Source: Acidobacteriota bacterium | Lineage (GTDB): Bacteria; Acidobacteriota; Terriglobia; Bryobacterales; Bryobacteraceae | DNA length: 53,414 bases | NCBI GenBank assembly: GCA_016213775.1 | Contig: JACQZR010000213.1 | Span: 1 to 53,414 of the forward strand | Direction: 5' to 3' | In this document: positions 7,483-16,294 of the stretch, piece after piece | How positions within the stretch are numbered: the first letter of the stretch is position 1 | Layout: each line of letters begins with the position of its first letter | Program-made: the position numbers and the translations under genes | The notes under the pieces: generated by a model | What the model saw: only the letters and a program-made list of their open reading frames with translations | Told to the model about the DNA's origin: nothing | Database searches by the model: none

Positions 7483-8208
7483 TCAGTTAAGCACCGGTGC
7501 CGACTGTTCCCCTGACGTGACCCCCGGCAGCAGTTCCATAATCCTGATGTTGCGGAAGTGAATTTCCTTGCCCTCTGACTCCAAGCACAAATAGCCCTTC
7601 TTCTGCGTCGATTTGCTGATGCCGTTGACAAATTTACCGTTGACGGCCAGTTTGACGACGCCATCGATCGCCACGACGTCGTACGTGTTCCATTCACCGC
7701 GACCCTTCGCTCGATTCTCCAGCGAACTGCTGCGAACACCGCGTGGGTTGTCTGGTACGATCTCGACCCCTCCAACACCAAACAGGTCGCCATGGACATA
7801 GCCGGGCGAGAGAGGCTGGCCATCGCGCCCCTTACGAATGGTTATGGCATCCAATTCCAGCATCTGCACTTCGACACCATTCGGCAGGCGATTCTTCTCT
7901 CCCGGCTTCGCGTCACTCCAAACGAAAACCCCGGAATTGCCCCCCGCTTCGATGTGCTTCCATTCGATATGGAGGACGAAGTTCTCATATTGCTTGTCTG
8001 AACGCATTACGCCGATCGGTTGGCCTTTGCAGATCAGGATTCCGTCCTTCACAGTCCAGGTGTCTTCGTCTGTGTTCACGTTTACCCAGCCAGTGAGGTC
8101 TTTGCCGTTGAACAGGTCGCGAAAGACCGGAACCGATTGGCCGGCGAGCGGGACGACGGCAAGCCATACTGCGGCGAGGAGCACTATACGATTGAAACGC
8201 CTCATCAA
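7483..8208 (-). CDS. Secreted DUF1080 (3-keto-disaccharide hydrolase) domain protein
   Basis: This 241-residue protein opens with a signal peptide ([25 protein letters not shown]). The rest is one DUF1080 jelly-roll domain: [56 protein letters not shown] and the closing [19 protein letters not shown] are family hallmarks. The domain is related to concanavalin-like glycan-binding folds, and members have been linked to hydrolysis of 3-keto sugars. It probably acts in the periplasm on oligosaccharides. It is transcribed alone, and families like this are numerous in polymer-degrading Acidobacteriota and Planctomycetes. The substrate cannot be read from sequence. Confidence 0.85.
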   Translation of the reverse strand: MMRRFNRIVLLAAVWLAVVPLAGQSVPVFRDLFNGKDLTGWVNVNTDEDTWTVKDGILICKGQPIGVMRSDKQYENFVLHIEWKHIEAGGNSGVFVWSDAKPGEKNRLPNGVEVQMLELDAITIRKGRDGQPLSPGYVHGDLFGVGGVEIVPDNPRGVRSSSLENRAKGRGEWNTYDVVAIDGVVKLAVNGKFVNGISKSTQKKGYLCLESEGKEIHFRNIRIMELLPGVTSGEQSAPVLN

Positions 8209-8323
8209 CGCAATGCTAACACCGGCGGTGCCTACCTATGCGGAATGAAGCATCCGGGACTGCGCTCGATCACATCCGTCAGTTCAGCCGGCGACCGCGC
8301 TCGCCGCGCGGCTGGTGCGGTAA

Positions 8324-8464
8324 CGAGCCACGCTGCGCCTGACGCAGAAGCAGGCTGCCGCGAAGATTGGAGTTGATGAGGGGACGCTGGCGATGTGGGA
8401 GCGCGGGGAAAGAGAGCCGGGTGGTAAGTGGCTGCGGCGGGTTATGCATCCGCCCTTGCGTTAG
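8324..8464 (+). pseudogene. XRE-type helix-turn-helix remnant
   Basis: After an in-frame TAA at 8321, the frame reads LRLTQKQAAAKIGVDEGTL followed by AMWERGEREP, the typical recognition-helix region of Cro/C1-type regulators, and ends at a TAG at 8462-8464. There is no start codon and no N-terminal or C-terminal extension. It is a fragment of a DNA-binding protein. Confidence 0.5.
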
Positions 8465-8570
8465 CAGTCTTCCCCCGCTACCCAAACCGAAGAACAAATC
8501 CTGAGCGCTCATCCTCACATCACCTTTGGAGAATTGCCGTTCCCAAAAAATCCGGTGAACTAAACCGCTT

Positions 8571-8966
8571 CGCGGTATCACGACCTGCGATCCACCGCCC
8601 AGTTCACCATTGCCCGTGCTCACCTGGCTCAGACATCCCGTTTATCCGTTTCATCCGGGTTTATCCGTGACCCATACCGTCCTCTTCAAGCAAAGAATCC
8701 ACCAGACCTACGACACGAGACCCAACAAAAAATCCATCCGTGGCTGCATATGTGATTGGCCGGTAAACCGCGGTATCACGACCTGCGAACCACCGCCCAG
8801 TTCACCATTGCCCGTGCTCACCTGGCTCAGCCATCCCGTTTATCCGTTTCATCCGGGTTTATCCGTGACCCATACCGTCCTCTTCGAGCAAAGAATCCAC
8901 CAGACCTACGACACGAGACCCAACAAAAAATCCATCCGTGGCTGCATATGTGATTGGCCGGTAAAC
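8571..8966 (+). repeat. Tandem duplication, two 198-bp copies
   Basis: The segment 8571-8768 is repeated at 8769-8966 with about three substitutions (for example GCGATCCACC/GCGAACCACC and TCAAGCAAAG/TCGAGCAAAG). Each copy contains TTTATCCGTTTCATCCGGG and ends in GATTGGCCGGTAAAC. The copies are non-coding in any recognised frame. High identity means a recent duplication. Confidence 0.85.
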
Positions 8967-9078
8967 CAATCCCAAAAAATCCAAATTTATTTTCCCCTTT
9001 TAATCAACAACTTCCCTCTCCCGTTCGAGAGCCTTCGCTGGGTCGCCATGCTCCGCTGAAGTCAGGAGTATTACGCAT

Positions 9079-9819
9079 ATGTCTATTTCTGAAGCGCATT
9101 CCGACGCCGCTCGCCGCAATGGCGCGATGTCAAACGGCCCCGTATCAGAGGAGGGCCGCCGCCGCTCCTCCCAGAACGCCCGGAAACACGGTTTCTTCTC
9201 TTCCTTCGCCTCGCTGCCGGAACACGCCCGAGCCGAAATCGAAGCCATGATCCAGTCTTACACTGAGGAGTACCAGCCCCAAACCCCCACCGAGATTCAC
9301 TATGTCCGCGAGCTGGCCGACGCCGAATGGCGCCTCCAACAGGTCCGTGCTCATTACATAATCCTGCAGAGCCAGGCCACGCTCCACTATCCCGGCGAGA
9401 ATGACCTCGAAGTCGCTGCCGACGCCTTCAAGCGTCTCGCCGGCGACGGGCCCGCCTTGCCGCTTCTTCTTCGCTACGAAACCAAGTTCCAGCGCCAGTA
9501 CGATAAGGCGGTCCAGCAACTGCTCAGTTTTGCTGATCGCCGCGTCAAGGCCGATAACGCCCGCAAGGCCTCCAATGAAGAGGCCTCCCTCAATAAGCTC
9601 GAGCTCACCATCGACCAGTTGGTCATAGCGATCGCCGCCCAGCACGCGCCCCCTCAGCAGCCTCCGGTGACACAGGCCGAGATGTCAGCCGCCAACACGC
9701 AACCCGCAACAGCGCCGAAACCGCAGCCCGACCCCTCCGCATCCCCCATCGGTTCGTTTTGCAATTCGCCTGTTTCCGTGAATCCAACCCCTTCGGATGA
9801 GCGCGATAGGGGTGCTTAG
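9079..9819 (+). CDS. Lineage-type hypothetical protein with GPxSxEGRxxSSxNAxKHG motif
   Basis: This 246-residue soluble protein has an N-terminal signature, RRNGAMSNGPVSEEGRRRSS followed by QNARKHGFFSS, that I associate with a multicopy family in Acidobacteriota. Residues 60-180 are helical and charged (EIEAMIQSYTEEY, ADAEWRLQQVRAHY, RYETKFQRQYDKAVQQLL), which suggests a coiled-coil or helical bundle. The last 60 residues are Pro/Ala/Gln-rich and probably disordered. No catalytic motif is visible and the function is unknown. The gene ends shortly before the aldolase gene on the same strand. Confidence 0.6.
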   Translation: MSISEAHSDAARRNGAMSNGPVSEEGRRRSSQNARKHGFFSSFASLPEHARAEIEAMIQSYTEEYQPQTPTEIHYVRELADAEWRLQQVRAHYIILQSQATLHYPGENDLEVAADAFKRLAGDGPALPLLLRYETKFQRQYDKAVQQLLSFADRRVKADNARKASNEEASLNKLELTIDQLVIAIAAQHAPPQQPPVTQAEMSAANTQPATAPKPQPDPSASPIGSFCNSPVSVNPTPSDERDRGA

Positions 9820-9898
9820 TCGTCCTGGGAAAGCGAGGAATTTCTGGTGGGCATTCCCCAGGACACAGGAATTTTGGGAGCGACGGGCAAACCGGAAA

Positions 9899-10807
9899 AT
9901 GGATAATGAAGGACGCATGCATCAGAAGCAACTGTTTGGGATCATCCCGCCGTTGGTGACGCCTTTCCGGCAGGATGGAACGATCGACTACGAATCGCTC
10001 CGCGCCGAGGTGGAACATATGATTCGCGTGGGCGCTGCCGGAGTGGCGGTGTGCGGAAGCACAGGCGAAGGGCATACGCTTTCGACGGAGGAGACGCGAG
10101 CGATCGTGGGCTGCGCCATGGAGGCGGCGGCTGGCCGGATACCGGTGATCGCGGGGATCATCACCAACAGTACGGCGTCGGCGGTGGAGCGGGGCCGCGC
10201 GGTGGCCGGCCTGGGGGTTGCGGCATTGCAGGTCACGCCTCCGCATTATGTGTTCCGTCCAGACGATGAAGCGATGGTCAGGCACTTCGCGGAAATCGCC
10301 GGCGGGACTGGAGTGGGGGTGGTCATCTACAACGTTGTTCCGTGGTCGTATCTGTTGCCGCCGCTGCTGACGCGGATTCTGCGGGAGTCGGATGGGGTGA
10401 TTGGAGTGAAGCAGAGTGCCAGTGATATGAAGGCGCTGGCGGATCTGCTGTTGCTTCTGGAGGAGGCAGGGATTCTCGGCAAGAAGAGAGTTCTCTCGGC
10501 CGTGGATGCGCTGTTGTACCCATCGTTCAGCATCGGCGCGCACGGCGCGATTGCGGCGATTCTCACGGCGGTTCCGGAGTGGTGCGTGGAGCTTTGGAAC
10601 GCGGTAGGATCGGGCGACCTGGCCACGGCGATGGTGCTGCACAAGCGGCTGCTCCGGCTATGGAATGCGATTGACGCCCCCAATCTGCCGGCGAACACGC
10701 GGACAGTGATGGCTATGCGCGGGCGGCAGGGCGGCGTCCCGCGTCCGCCAATGCCGGTGAGTTCTCCGGCGCAGGTGGAGAAAATCCGGCTGGCGCTTGC
10801 GGAGTGA
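9899..10807 (+). CDS. Dihydrodipicolinate synthase/N-acetylneuraminate lyase family aldolase
   Basis: This TIM-barrel class I aldolase of about 302 residues probably condenses or cleaves a 2-keto acid such as pyruvate with an aldehyde. Seen: GIIPPLVTPF at the start, CGSTGEGHTLSTEE (phosphate/carboxylate loop), the catalytic Tyr in VVIYNVVPW and the Schiff-base Lys in DGVIGVKQSASD. The DHDPS family covers lysine synthesis, sialic acid lysis and sugar-acid catabolism, and the motif set does not decide between them. The neighbouring flavoprotein and LacI regulator favour catabolism. I chose the ATG at 9899; ATG 9917 has an AAGGA only 3 nt upstream and is possible. It is followed at once by the flavoprotein gene, so the two form an operon. 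Confidence 0.75.
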   Translation: MDNEGRMHQKQLFGIIPPLVTPFRQDGTIDYESLRAEVEHMIRVGAAGVAVCGSTGEGHTLSTEETRAIVGCAMEAAAGRIPVIAGIITNSTASAVERGRAVAGLGVAALQVTPPHYVFRPDDEAMVRHFAEIAGGTGVGVVIYNVVPWSYLLPPLLTRILRESDGVIGVKQSASDMKALADLLLLLEEAGILGKKRVLSAVDALLYPSFSIGAHGAIAAILTAVPEWCVELWNAVGSGDLATAMVLHKRLLRLWNAIDAPNLPANTRTVMAMRGRQGGVPRPPMPVSSPAQVEKIRLALAE

Positions 10808-10811
10808 TGAA

Positions 10812-11849
10812 ATGGACCGCTACAACATTGCGCGCAGCTACGATTGGAACTACGAGCATGTGCCTGCTCCAGTGGATGGGACGGGCGTGCCTCCGTGTCC
10901 GGGCAACTGGCGGTTCTGCGGGTACGCGGTGAATTCGCCGCTCGGCGTGCCGGCGGGCCCGTTGTTAAACAGCGGATGGATCCGGTATTACGCAGGGCTG
11001 GGGTTTGACGTACTTACATACAAGACCGTGCGGTCGGCGTACCGGGCCTGCTACGATCTGCCCAATCTCCTGCCGGTGAGTGGGGCGCCGTTGGATTCCG
11101 AAGGGCGCACGCTGGTGACCACCAGCGAAACGTCCGATTCGTGGGCGATCTCGTTCGGCATGCCATCGAAGGACCCGGCGGTTTGGATGGCCGATGTAGC
11201 CGAAGCGCGGCGAGCATTGGGTTCAGGGCAGGTTCTGGTGGTCTCGGTAGTGGCGTCGCCTCAACCCGGTTGGGGATTGGAGGAAGTCGCGGAGGACTTC
11301 GCGTTGTGCGCGCGATGGGCCAAAGAAGTCGGGGCTATGGTGGTGGAGCCGAACCTCTCTTGTCCCAACGTCTGCACGCAGGAGGCGGATCTGTACCTGT
11401 CCGCTGAGGCGAGCGCGAGGATCGCGGAGGCGGTCCGGACCGCCGTGGAAGACCTGCCTGTTGCGCTGAAAGTGGGGCTATTTCCAGACCGCGACAGCGC
11501 GGCGAGGTTTGTGAAGGCGGTGGCAGGGAAAGTGACCGCCATCTGCGCCACCAATTCCATCACGGCGCGAGTGAGTGGGGCGGATGGGGAGTTGCTCTTT
11601 GGGGGACTGCGCCGCGGCATCGGCGGGGCGGTGATCCAGGAACGGTGTCTCGAAGAAACACGGATGCTGGCGGAACTGATTCAGCAGCACGCCCCAGGGA
11701 CGGAACTGGTTTCCGTGGGCGGGGTGCGGACCGCGGCGGATGTCCGGACGAGGTTGGAGGCCGGAGCGACGCATGTGCAGATTGCGACGGCTGCGATGTT
11801 GGACCCGGAGGTGGCAATGCGGATTCGAGGGGCGAGGGGTGTATTCTGA
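10812..11849 (+). CDS. Dihydroorotate dehydrogenase-like FMN oxidoreductase
   Basis: This 345-residue FMN-dependent TIM barrel opens with NSPLGVPAGPLLNSGWIRYY. It contains VVEPNLSCPNVCTQEADLY (the substrate-loop asparagines), a strand with VALKVGLF (lysine near FMN) and VSVGGVRTAADVRTRLEAGA, the C-terminal phosphate-binding region of PyrD/PreA-type enzymes. The start ATG 10812 has GGAG 7 nt upstream and follows the aldolase stop by 4 nt. Pairing with a DHDPS-family aldolase is not the usual setting of pyrimidine synthesis, so the enzyme may reduce or oxidise a different cyclic or enoic substrate. Whether the active base is Cys or Ser cannot be settled by eye. Confidence 0.75.
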   Translation: MDRYNIARSYDWNYEHVPAPVDGTGVPPCPGNWRFCGYAVNSPLGVPAGPLLNSGWIRYYAGLGFDVLTYKTVRSAYRACYDLPNLLPVSGAPLDSEGRTLVTTSETSDSWAISFGMPSKDPAVWMADVAEARRALGSGQVLVVSVVASPQPGWGLEEVAEDFALCARWAKEVGAMVVEPNLSCPNVCTQEADLYLSAEASARIAEAVRTAVEDLPVALKVGLFPDRDSAARFVKAVAGKVTAICATNSITARVSGADGELLFGGLRRGIGGAVIQERCLEETRMLAELIQQHAPGTELVSVGGVRTAADVRTRLEAGATHVQIATAAMLDPEVAMRIRGARGVF

Positions 11850-11862
11850 AGCAGGAGTATTC

Positions 11863-14800
11863 ATGTCTCTCTCTGCATCCGTTTTCCGAGTATTTGCGGT
11901 CAGCGCACTGGCAGTTACCGCTGCCAGTGGCGACGAACCGCTGCTGCTTCAAAAGCCGACGATCAGCAAAAGCACCATTGTGTTTGCGTATGCCGGCGAT
12001 CTTTGGAATGTTCCGCGTGAGGGTGGCAACGCGGTGCGGCTCACTAGTGGAGCCGGCACGGAAACAGATCCCATGTTCTCGCCGGACGGTACGCGGGTTG
12101 CGTTTACCGGGGAGTACGACGGCAACGTGGATGTGTTCGTGATCCCTGCTTCGGGCGGCGTGCCGAAGCGGCTTACATGGCATCCGTCGTCAGACCGTGT
12201 GATGGGCTGGACGCCAGACGGTAAGCGGATTCTGTTCAGTTCGGCGAGGCAGGCGTTCTCGCGCTATGCCGAGATGTATACCGTGCCTGCCGAAGGAGGC
12301 ATTGAGGAGAGACTTCCGTTCCCAAGCGGCTATGAGGCATCGATGTCGCCTGATGGAGAGTCGATCGCCTATGAGCCCATCGGGAAGGCGTTCGTGATGT
12401 GGAAGAAGTATCGCGGCGGAACGACTACACGAATCTGGCTGGCTCGCATGTCGGACAGCACAGTGACGAAGGTGCCTCGGGCGAATTCGAATGACTTCAA
12501 TCCCATGTGGGCCGGGGACCGCGTGTACTTCCTTTCCGATCGAAGCGGCCCCACGACGCTGTTCTATTACGACGTGAAGTCGAAGGCCGTGCGAGAGGCG
12601 CTGCCGGGTCGTGGCCTCGATTTGAAGTCAGCGTCGCTTGGGCCAGACACGATTGTCTATGAGCAGTTTGGCGGCATCTCGGTGTACGATCTCAAGTCGG
12701 GCAAAGCGAAACAGGTTGCGATTAAAGTGAGCGGCGATTTTCCAGAACTGCGGACGAAGCTGGTGAATGTGGGCCGGCGGTTGAGCTCGCCCGCAGTATC
12801 GCCCAATGGCGCGCGGGCTTTGTTCGCGGCGCGCGGCGATGTGATCAGCGTTCCGGCGGAAAAGGGCGATGCGCGGAATCTGACGAACACGACCGGAGTG
12901 ATGGAGCGGGATCCGCAATGGTCGCCTGACGGGAAGAGCATTGCGTATCTGTCCGATGAATCGGGCGAGTATGCGCTTCATGTGCGAGCGCAGAGCGGGG
13001 ATGGTACGGTCACGAAGATTCCGCTGAAAGCCGGATTCTACCGTTCTCCGCGGTTCGCGCCCGACAGTAAAAAGATCGCGCTGGTGGACAGTTTCGCGCG
13101 ACTTTCCTATGTGGACCTAGAAACGTCGAAGCAGACGGAGGTGGATAGCGACACCTATCAGATGCGCGCTGGCGAAATCTCCGGTGTGTGGTCGCCGGAC
13201 AGCAAATGGTTGGCCTACTCGAAGGTCCTGCCGAACCAGCTCAGCGCGATCCATATGTTCTCTATCGCCGACGGGAAGGCAACTCAGGTGACGGATGGTC
13301 TGAGCGACGCCGCCAACCCGGTTTTCGATAAAGACGGCAAGTATCTCTACTTCACGGCGAGCACGAACTCAGGTGAGAGCCTCGGGCTCGATATACACGC
13401 TGTTGGCCGAACGTCAACGAATTCCATTTATCTGGCCGTTTTGGATAAGACACTGCCTTCTCCCTTCGCACCGGAGAGTGATGAGGAAAAACCGGCGGAC
13501 GACAAGAAGCCGCCCGAGGATAAAAAAACCACGGACGCCGCGAGTGGTCCGAAGCCTCCTGAAGCGCCCAAACCGAAGCCGGCCGCGCCCACGGTGAAGG
13601 TGGACCTTGAGGGGATCGACCAGCGGATTCTGTCGGTACCGATGCCTGCCCGGCGCTACGTTGGTTTGCAGGTGGCCAAGGCTGGAGTCCTGCTGGCGCT
13701 CGAAGTTCCAACGGCTACTGTTCCGTCAATCGGTGGGGGCGGGTTTGGATTGACAGTGCACCGGTACGATCTGAAGTCGCGGAAGAGCGACGCGCCATTG
13801 ACAGGCGTAAGCAGCTTCCTCATGACGTTCAGCGGTGAGAAAGCGCTGTATCGCCAGGGCGAGAATTGGACGATCGCCGCCCTGCGTCCGATGGCCACCG
13901 GCGCGGGCGGGGGCCCGCCCGCAACTGCCGCGCCGCCCCCGAGTGGTGGTCCCGGTGGCGGGCAGGGCGGACTCAAGATCAGCGGGATTGAAATGCGCGT
14001 GGATCCGGTGCAGGAGTGGAAGCAGATCTACCACGAAGCGTGGCGCATTCAGCGTGACTTTTTCTACGACCGCAACCTTCACGGACTGGATTGGAAAGCC
14101 GCGGAGAAGAAATACGAGCCTTACCTGAGCAACGTGGCCGCGCGTGCCGATCTCACTTATCTGTTGGAGGAGATGCTGGGCAACCTGACCGTCAGCCACA
14201 TGGGCGCGTTCGGCGGCGACACGCCGGAAGTGAAACGCGTTCAGACGGGCCTTCTCGGCGCCGATTACGAAATCGCCGAAGGGCGGTATCGCTTCAGCCG
14301 CGTCTACAATGGCGAGAACTGGAATCCGCAATTGCTTGCTCCGTTGACTCAGCCGGGCGTCAACGTGAAGGCCGGCGAGTTTCTGCTCGCCGTCAACGGA
14401 CGCGAGGTACGCCCGCCCGATAACATCTACAGCTTCTTTGAAGGGCTTGCGGACAAGAGCGTGTTGCTGCGGGTAGGACCAAATGCAAATGGCGAAGGAT
14501 CGCGGGAAGTCACCGTGGTGCCCGTGGGCAACGAGAGCCGATTGCGGAATCTGGCCTGGATTGAAGGCAACCGCCGCAAGGTGGATCAACTGACCGGCGG
14601 CAAGGTGGCCTACATCTACATGCCCGACACGGCCAACGGCGGATTGACGGCGTTCAATCGCTACTTCTATGCGCAGATCGGAAAGCAGGGGGCGATTGTG
14701 GACGAACGCTTCAACGGCGGCGGGCTGTTGGCGACGGATATCGCCGAGATTCTCAATCGCAAGCCGATGAGCGCGGCTGCGAACCGTGTCGGGCAGGACC

Positions 14801-15216
14801 TGATTCAGCCACAAGGCATTTTCGGACCGAAGGTGATGCTGATCAATGAGCGTGCCGGATCGGGTGGCGACGCGATGCCGTGGTACTTCAAGCGCGCCGG
14901 AGTGGGCAAGCTGATCGGGACCCGTACATGGGGTGGGCTTGTGGGCATGGCAGGCGGGCCGCAGTTGATGGACGGCGGGTTCGTCGGGTCGCCAAGTTCG
15001 GGGATATACAACCCGATCAGCGGAGAGTGGGAAGTGGAGAACATCGGCGTGCCCCCGGATATCGAAGTGGAGCAGGACCCAGCGCAGGTCCGCAAAGGAC
15101 GCGACCCGCAATTGGAACGGGCGGTGGAGGTGGTGATGGAAGAGCTCAAGAAGAACCCGCCTCCCGTCTTGCGGCGTCCGGCTTTTCCGAACTACAACAA
15201 ACCCGCGATGCGATAG
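11863..15216 (+). CDS. Tricorn-type S41 protease with beta-propeller, secreted
   Basis: This 1,117-residue protease starts at ATG 11863 with AGGAG 5 nt upstream. A signal peptide is followed by WD40/TolB-like propeller blades (repeated FSPDGTRVAF, WSPDGKSIAY, WSPDSKWLAY) to about residue 500. A Lys/Pro/Glu linker (~residues 530-590) and a Gly/Pro-rich segment (~685-705) precede the C-terminal catalytic part. That part has a tricorn-type core (LTYLLEEMLGNLTVSHMG, active-site His), a PDZ domain, NERAGSGGDAMPWYF (nucleophile Ser) and VENIGVPPDIEVEQDP (Glu of the triad). Such enzymes degrade oligopeptides, here probably in the periplasm. It follows the flavoprotein gene closely and may share its transcript. 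Confidence 0.9.
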   Translation: MSLSASVFRVFAVSALAVTAASGDEPLLLQKPTISKSTIVFAYAGDLWNVPREGGNAVRLTSGAGTETDPMFSPDGTRVAFTGEYDGNVDVFVIPASGGVPKRLTWHPSSDRVMGWTPDGKRILFSSARQAFSRYAEMYTVPAEGGIEERLPFPSGYEASMSPDGESIAYEPIGKAFVMWKKYRGGTTTRIWLARMSDSTVTKVPRANSNDFNPMWAGDRVYFLSDRSGPTTLFYYDVKSKAVREALPGRGLDLKSASLGPDTIVYEQFGGISVYDLKSGKAKQVAIKVSGDFPELRTKLVNVGRRLSSPAVSPNGARALFAARGDVISVPAEKGDARNLTNTTGVMERDPQWSPDGKSIAYLSDESGEYALHVRAQSGDGTVTKIPLKAGFYRSPRFAPDSKKIALVDSFARLSYVDLETSKQTEVDSDTYQMRAGEISGVWSPDSKWLAYSKVLPNQLSAIHMFSIADGKATQVTDGLSDAANPVFDKDGKYLYFTASTNSGESLGLDIHAVGRTSTNSIYLAVLDKTLPSPFAPESDEEKPADDKKPPEDKKTTDAASGPKPPEAPKPKPAAPTVKVDLEGIDQRILSVPMPARRYVGLQVAKAGVLLALEVPTATVPSIGGGGFGLTVHRYDLKSRKSDAPLTGVSSFLMTFSGEKALYRQGENWTIAALRPMATGAGGGPPATAAPPPSGGPGGGQGGLKISGIEMRVDPVQEWKQIYHEAWRIQRDFFYDRNLHGLDWKAAEKKYEPYLSNVAARADLTYLLEEMLGNLTVSHMGAFGGDTPEVKRVQTGLLGADYEIAEGRYRFSRVYNGENWNPQLLAPLTQPGVNVKAGEFLLAVNGREVRPPDNIYSFFEGLADKSVLLRVGPNANGEGSREVTVVPVGNESRLRNLAWIEGNRRKVDQLTGGKVAYIYMPDTANGGLTAFNRYFYAQIGKQGAIVDERFNGGGLLATDIAEILNRKPMSAAANRVGQDLIQPQGIFGPKVMLINERAGSGGDAMPWYFKRAGVGKLIGTRTWGGLVGMAGGPQLMDGGFVGSPSSGIYNPISGEWEVENIGVPPDIEVEQDPAQVRKGRDPQLERAVEVVMEELKKNPPPVLRRPAFPNYNKPAMR

Positions 15217-15245
15217 CAGACCGTACGGCCCGCGGCTGACGTAGA

Positions 15246-16280
15246 ATGTCGGCAGTGCAAGGTAACGGGAAACAGGTAGGAATCAAAGCTGTCGCCAAGC
15301 TGGCGGGAACCTCGCCCGCCACCGTCTCGCGCGTGCTCGGCGGCAACGCCACAGTGCGTCCGGACCTGGTGGCGCGTGTGATGGACGCGGTGAAGCAGCT
15401 CAACTACGCGCCCAATCCAGCGGGCCGGAATCTGCGCGTTGGCGGAAGCCGGACCGTCGGTATGGTGGTTCCGGACATCGAGAACCAGTTCTACACTTCT
15501 GTGTTGAACGGCGCCGACGAGGTGTTGGCGGATGCAGGATACACGCTGATCCTGGCGCACTACGGAGAGAATCCGGAACGCGAGCGGATGCACCTGGCCC
15601 GGCTGCGGGCGGAGAACGCGGCCGGCGTGATCTTCGCACCGAGCCGCAAGTTGAGCGATGAGTATTCCAGGATGCGGGAAGCGGGAATGCCGCTGGTGGC
15701 CGTCTCGCGGAGGCCGCACGGCCTGGACGTGGATCAGGTGACGGTGGCGGAACGCAAGGGCACTCGCGAGGCTGTACGGTATCTGCTGCAACTTGGGCAC
15801 AAGCGAGTGGGAATGGTGAGCGCGTCCCTGGACACAAGTACGGCGCGGGAACGCAAGGCTGGTTTCGTGGAGGCGTTTTCCAGTGATGGAGCGGCCTGCC
15901 GGCCCGAGTTGGTGATCTGCGCGCAATTCCATTCAGTGGGCGGGTACCACACTGGCGGGTACCAGGCGATGCAGCGAATGCTGGCACTTCCGGAGCGGCC
16001 AACGGCGGTCTTTGTAGGGAGCAACAACCTGACGTTGGGGGCACTGCAGGCGATTCACGAAAGTGGGATCGAGATCCCGTCCGGAATTGCGGTAGTGGGC
16101 TTTGACGATATGCCGTGGGCGGCTTCATTGCGTCCCGCGCTGAGCGTGGTGGCGCAGCCGGGCCGTGAGATGGGCGCGGCGGCGGCGCGGCTGCTGCTTC
16201 GCCGGATCGCGAGTCCGGAGTGCGCGACGCGGGAAGAAGTATTGGACACGCGATTCGTGGTCCGCGAGTCATGCGGGTGA
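15246..16280 (+). CDS. LacI-family transcriptional regulator
   Basis: This 344-residue repressor has an N-terminal helix-turn-helix (GIKAVAKLAGTSPATVSRVL, then the hinge helix NYAPNPAGRNLR). The periplasmic-binding-protein-like core includes GMVVPDIENQFYTSVLNG, a TAVFVGSNNLTLGAL strand and GIAVVGFDDMPWAASLRPAL. LacI regulators sense sugars or related small molecules. It lies 29 bp after the protease gene in the same direction and could control the aldolase/flavoprotein/protease block or a distant sugar locus. No operator was identified. Confidence 0.9.
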   Translation: MSAVQGNGKQVGIKAVAKLAGTSPATVSRVLGGNATVRPDLVARVMDAVKQLNYAPNPAGRNLRVGGSRTVGMVVPDIENQFYTSVLNGADEVLADAGYTLILAHYGENPERERMHLARLRAENAAGVIFAPSRKLSDEYSRMREAGMPLVAVSRRPHGLDVDQVTVAERKGTREAVRYLLQLGHKRVGMVSASLDTSTARERKAGFVEAFSSDGAACRPELVICAQFHSVGGYHTGGYQAMQRMLALPERPTAVFVGSNNLTLGALQAIHESGIEIPSGIAVVGFDDMPWAASLRPALSVVAQPGREMGAAAARLLLRRIASPECATREEVLDTRFVVRESCG

Positions 16281-16294
16281 GCGGGTGGCAACGG

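Larger units (their letters stand above)
8209..9078. other. Intergenic region with regulator remnant and tandem duplication
   Basis: About 870 bp without an intact gene. It contains an HTH remnant (8324-8464), a two-copy 198-bp tandem repeat (8571-8966) and a T-rich stretch before the next gene. Nothing else is recognised. Confidence 0.6.

Noticed and set aside
13726-15111. A 461-codon open frame antisense to the tricorn protease gene
   Set aside because: It is a shadow of GC-rich coding DNA on the other strand; the sense frame has clear protease motifs and the antisense product has none.
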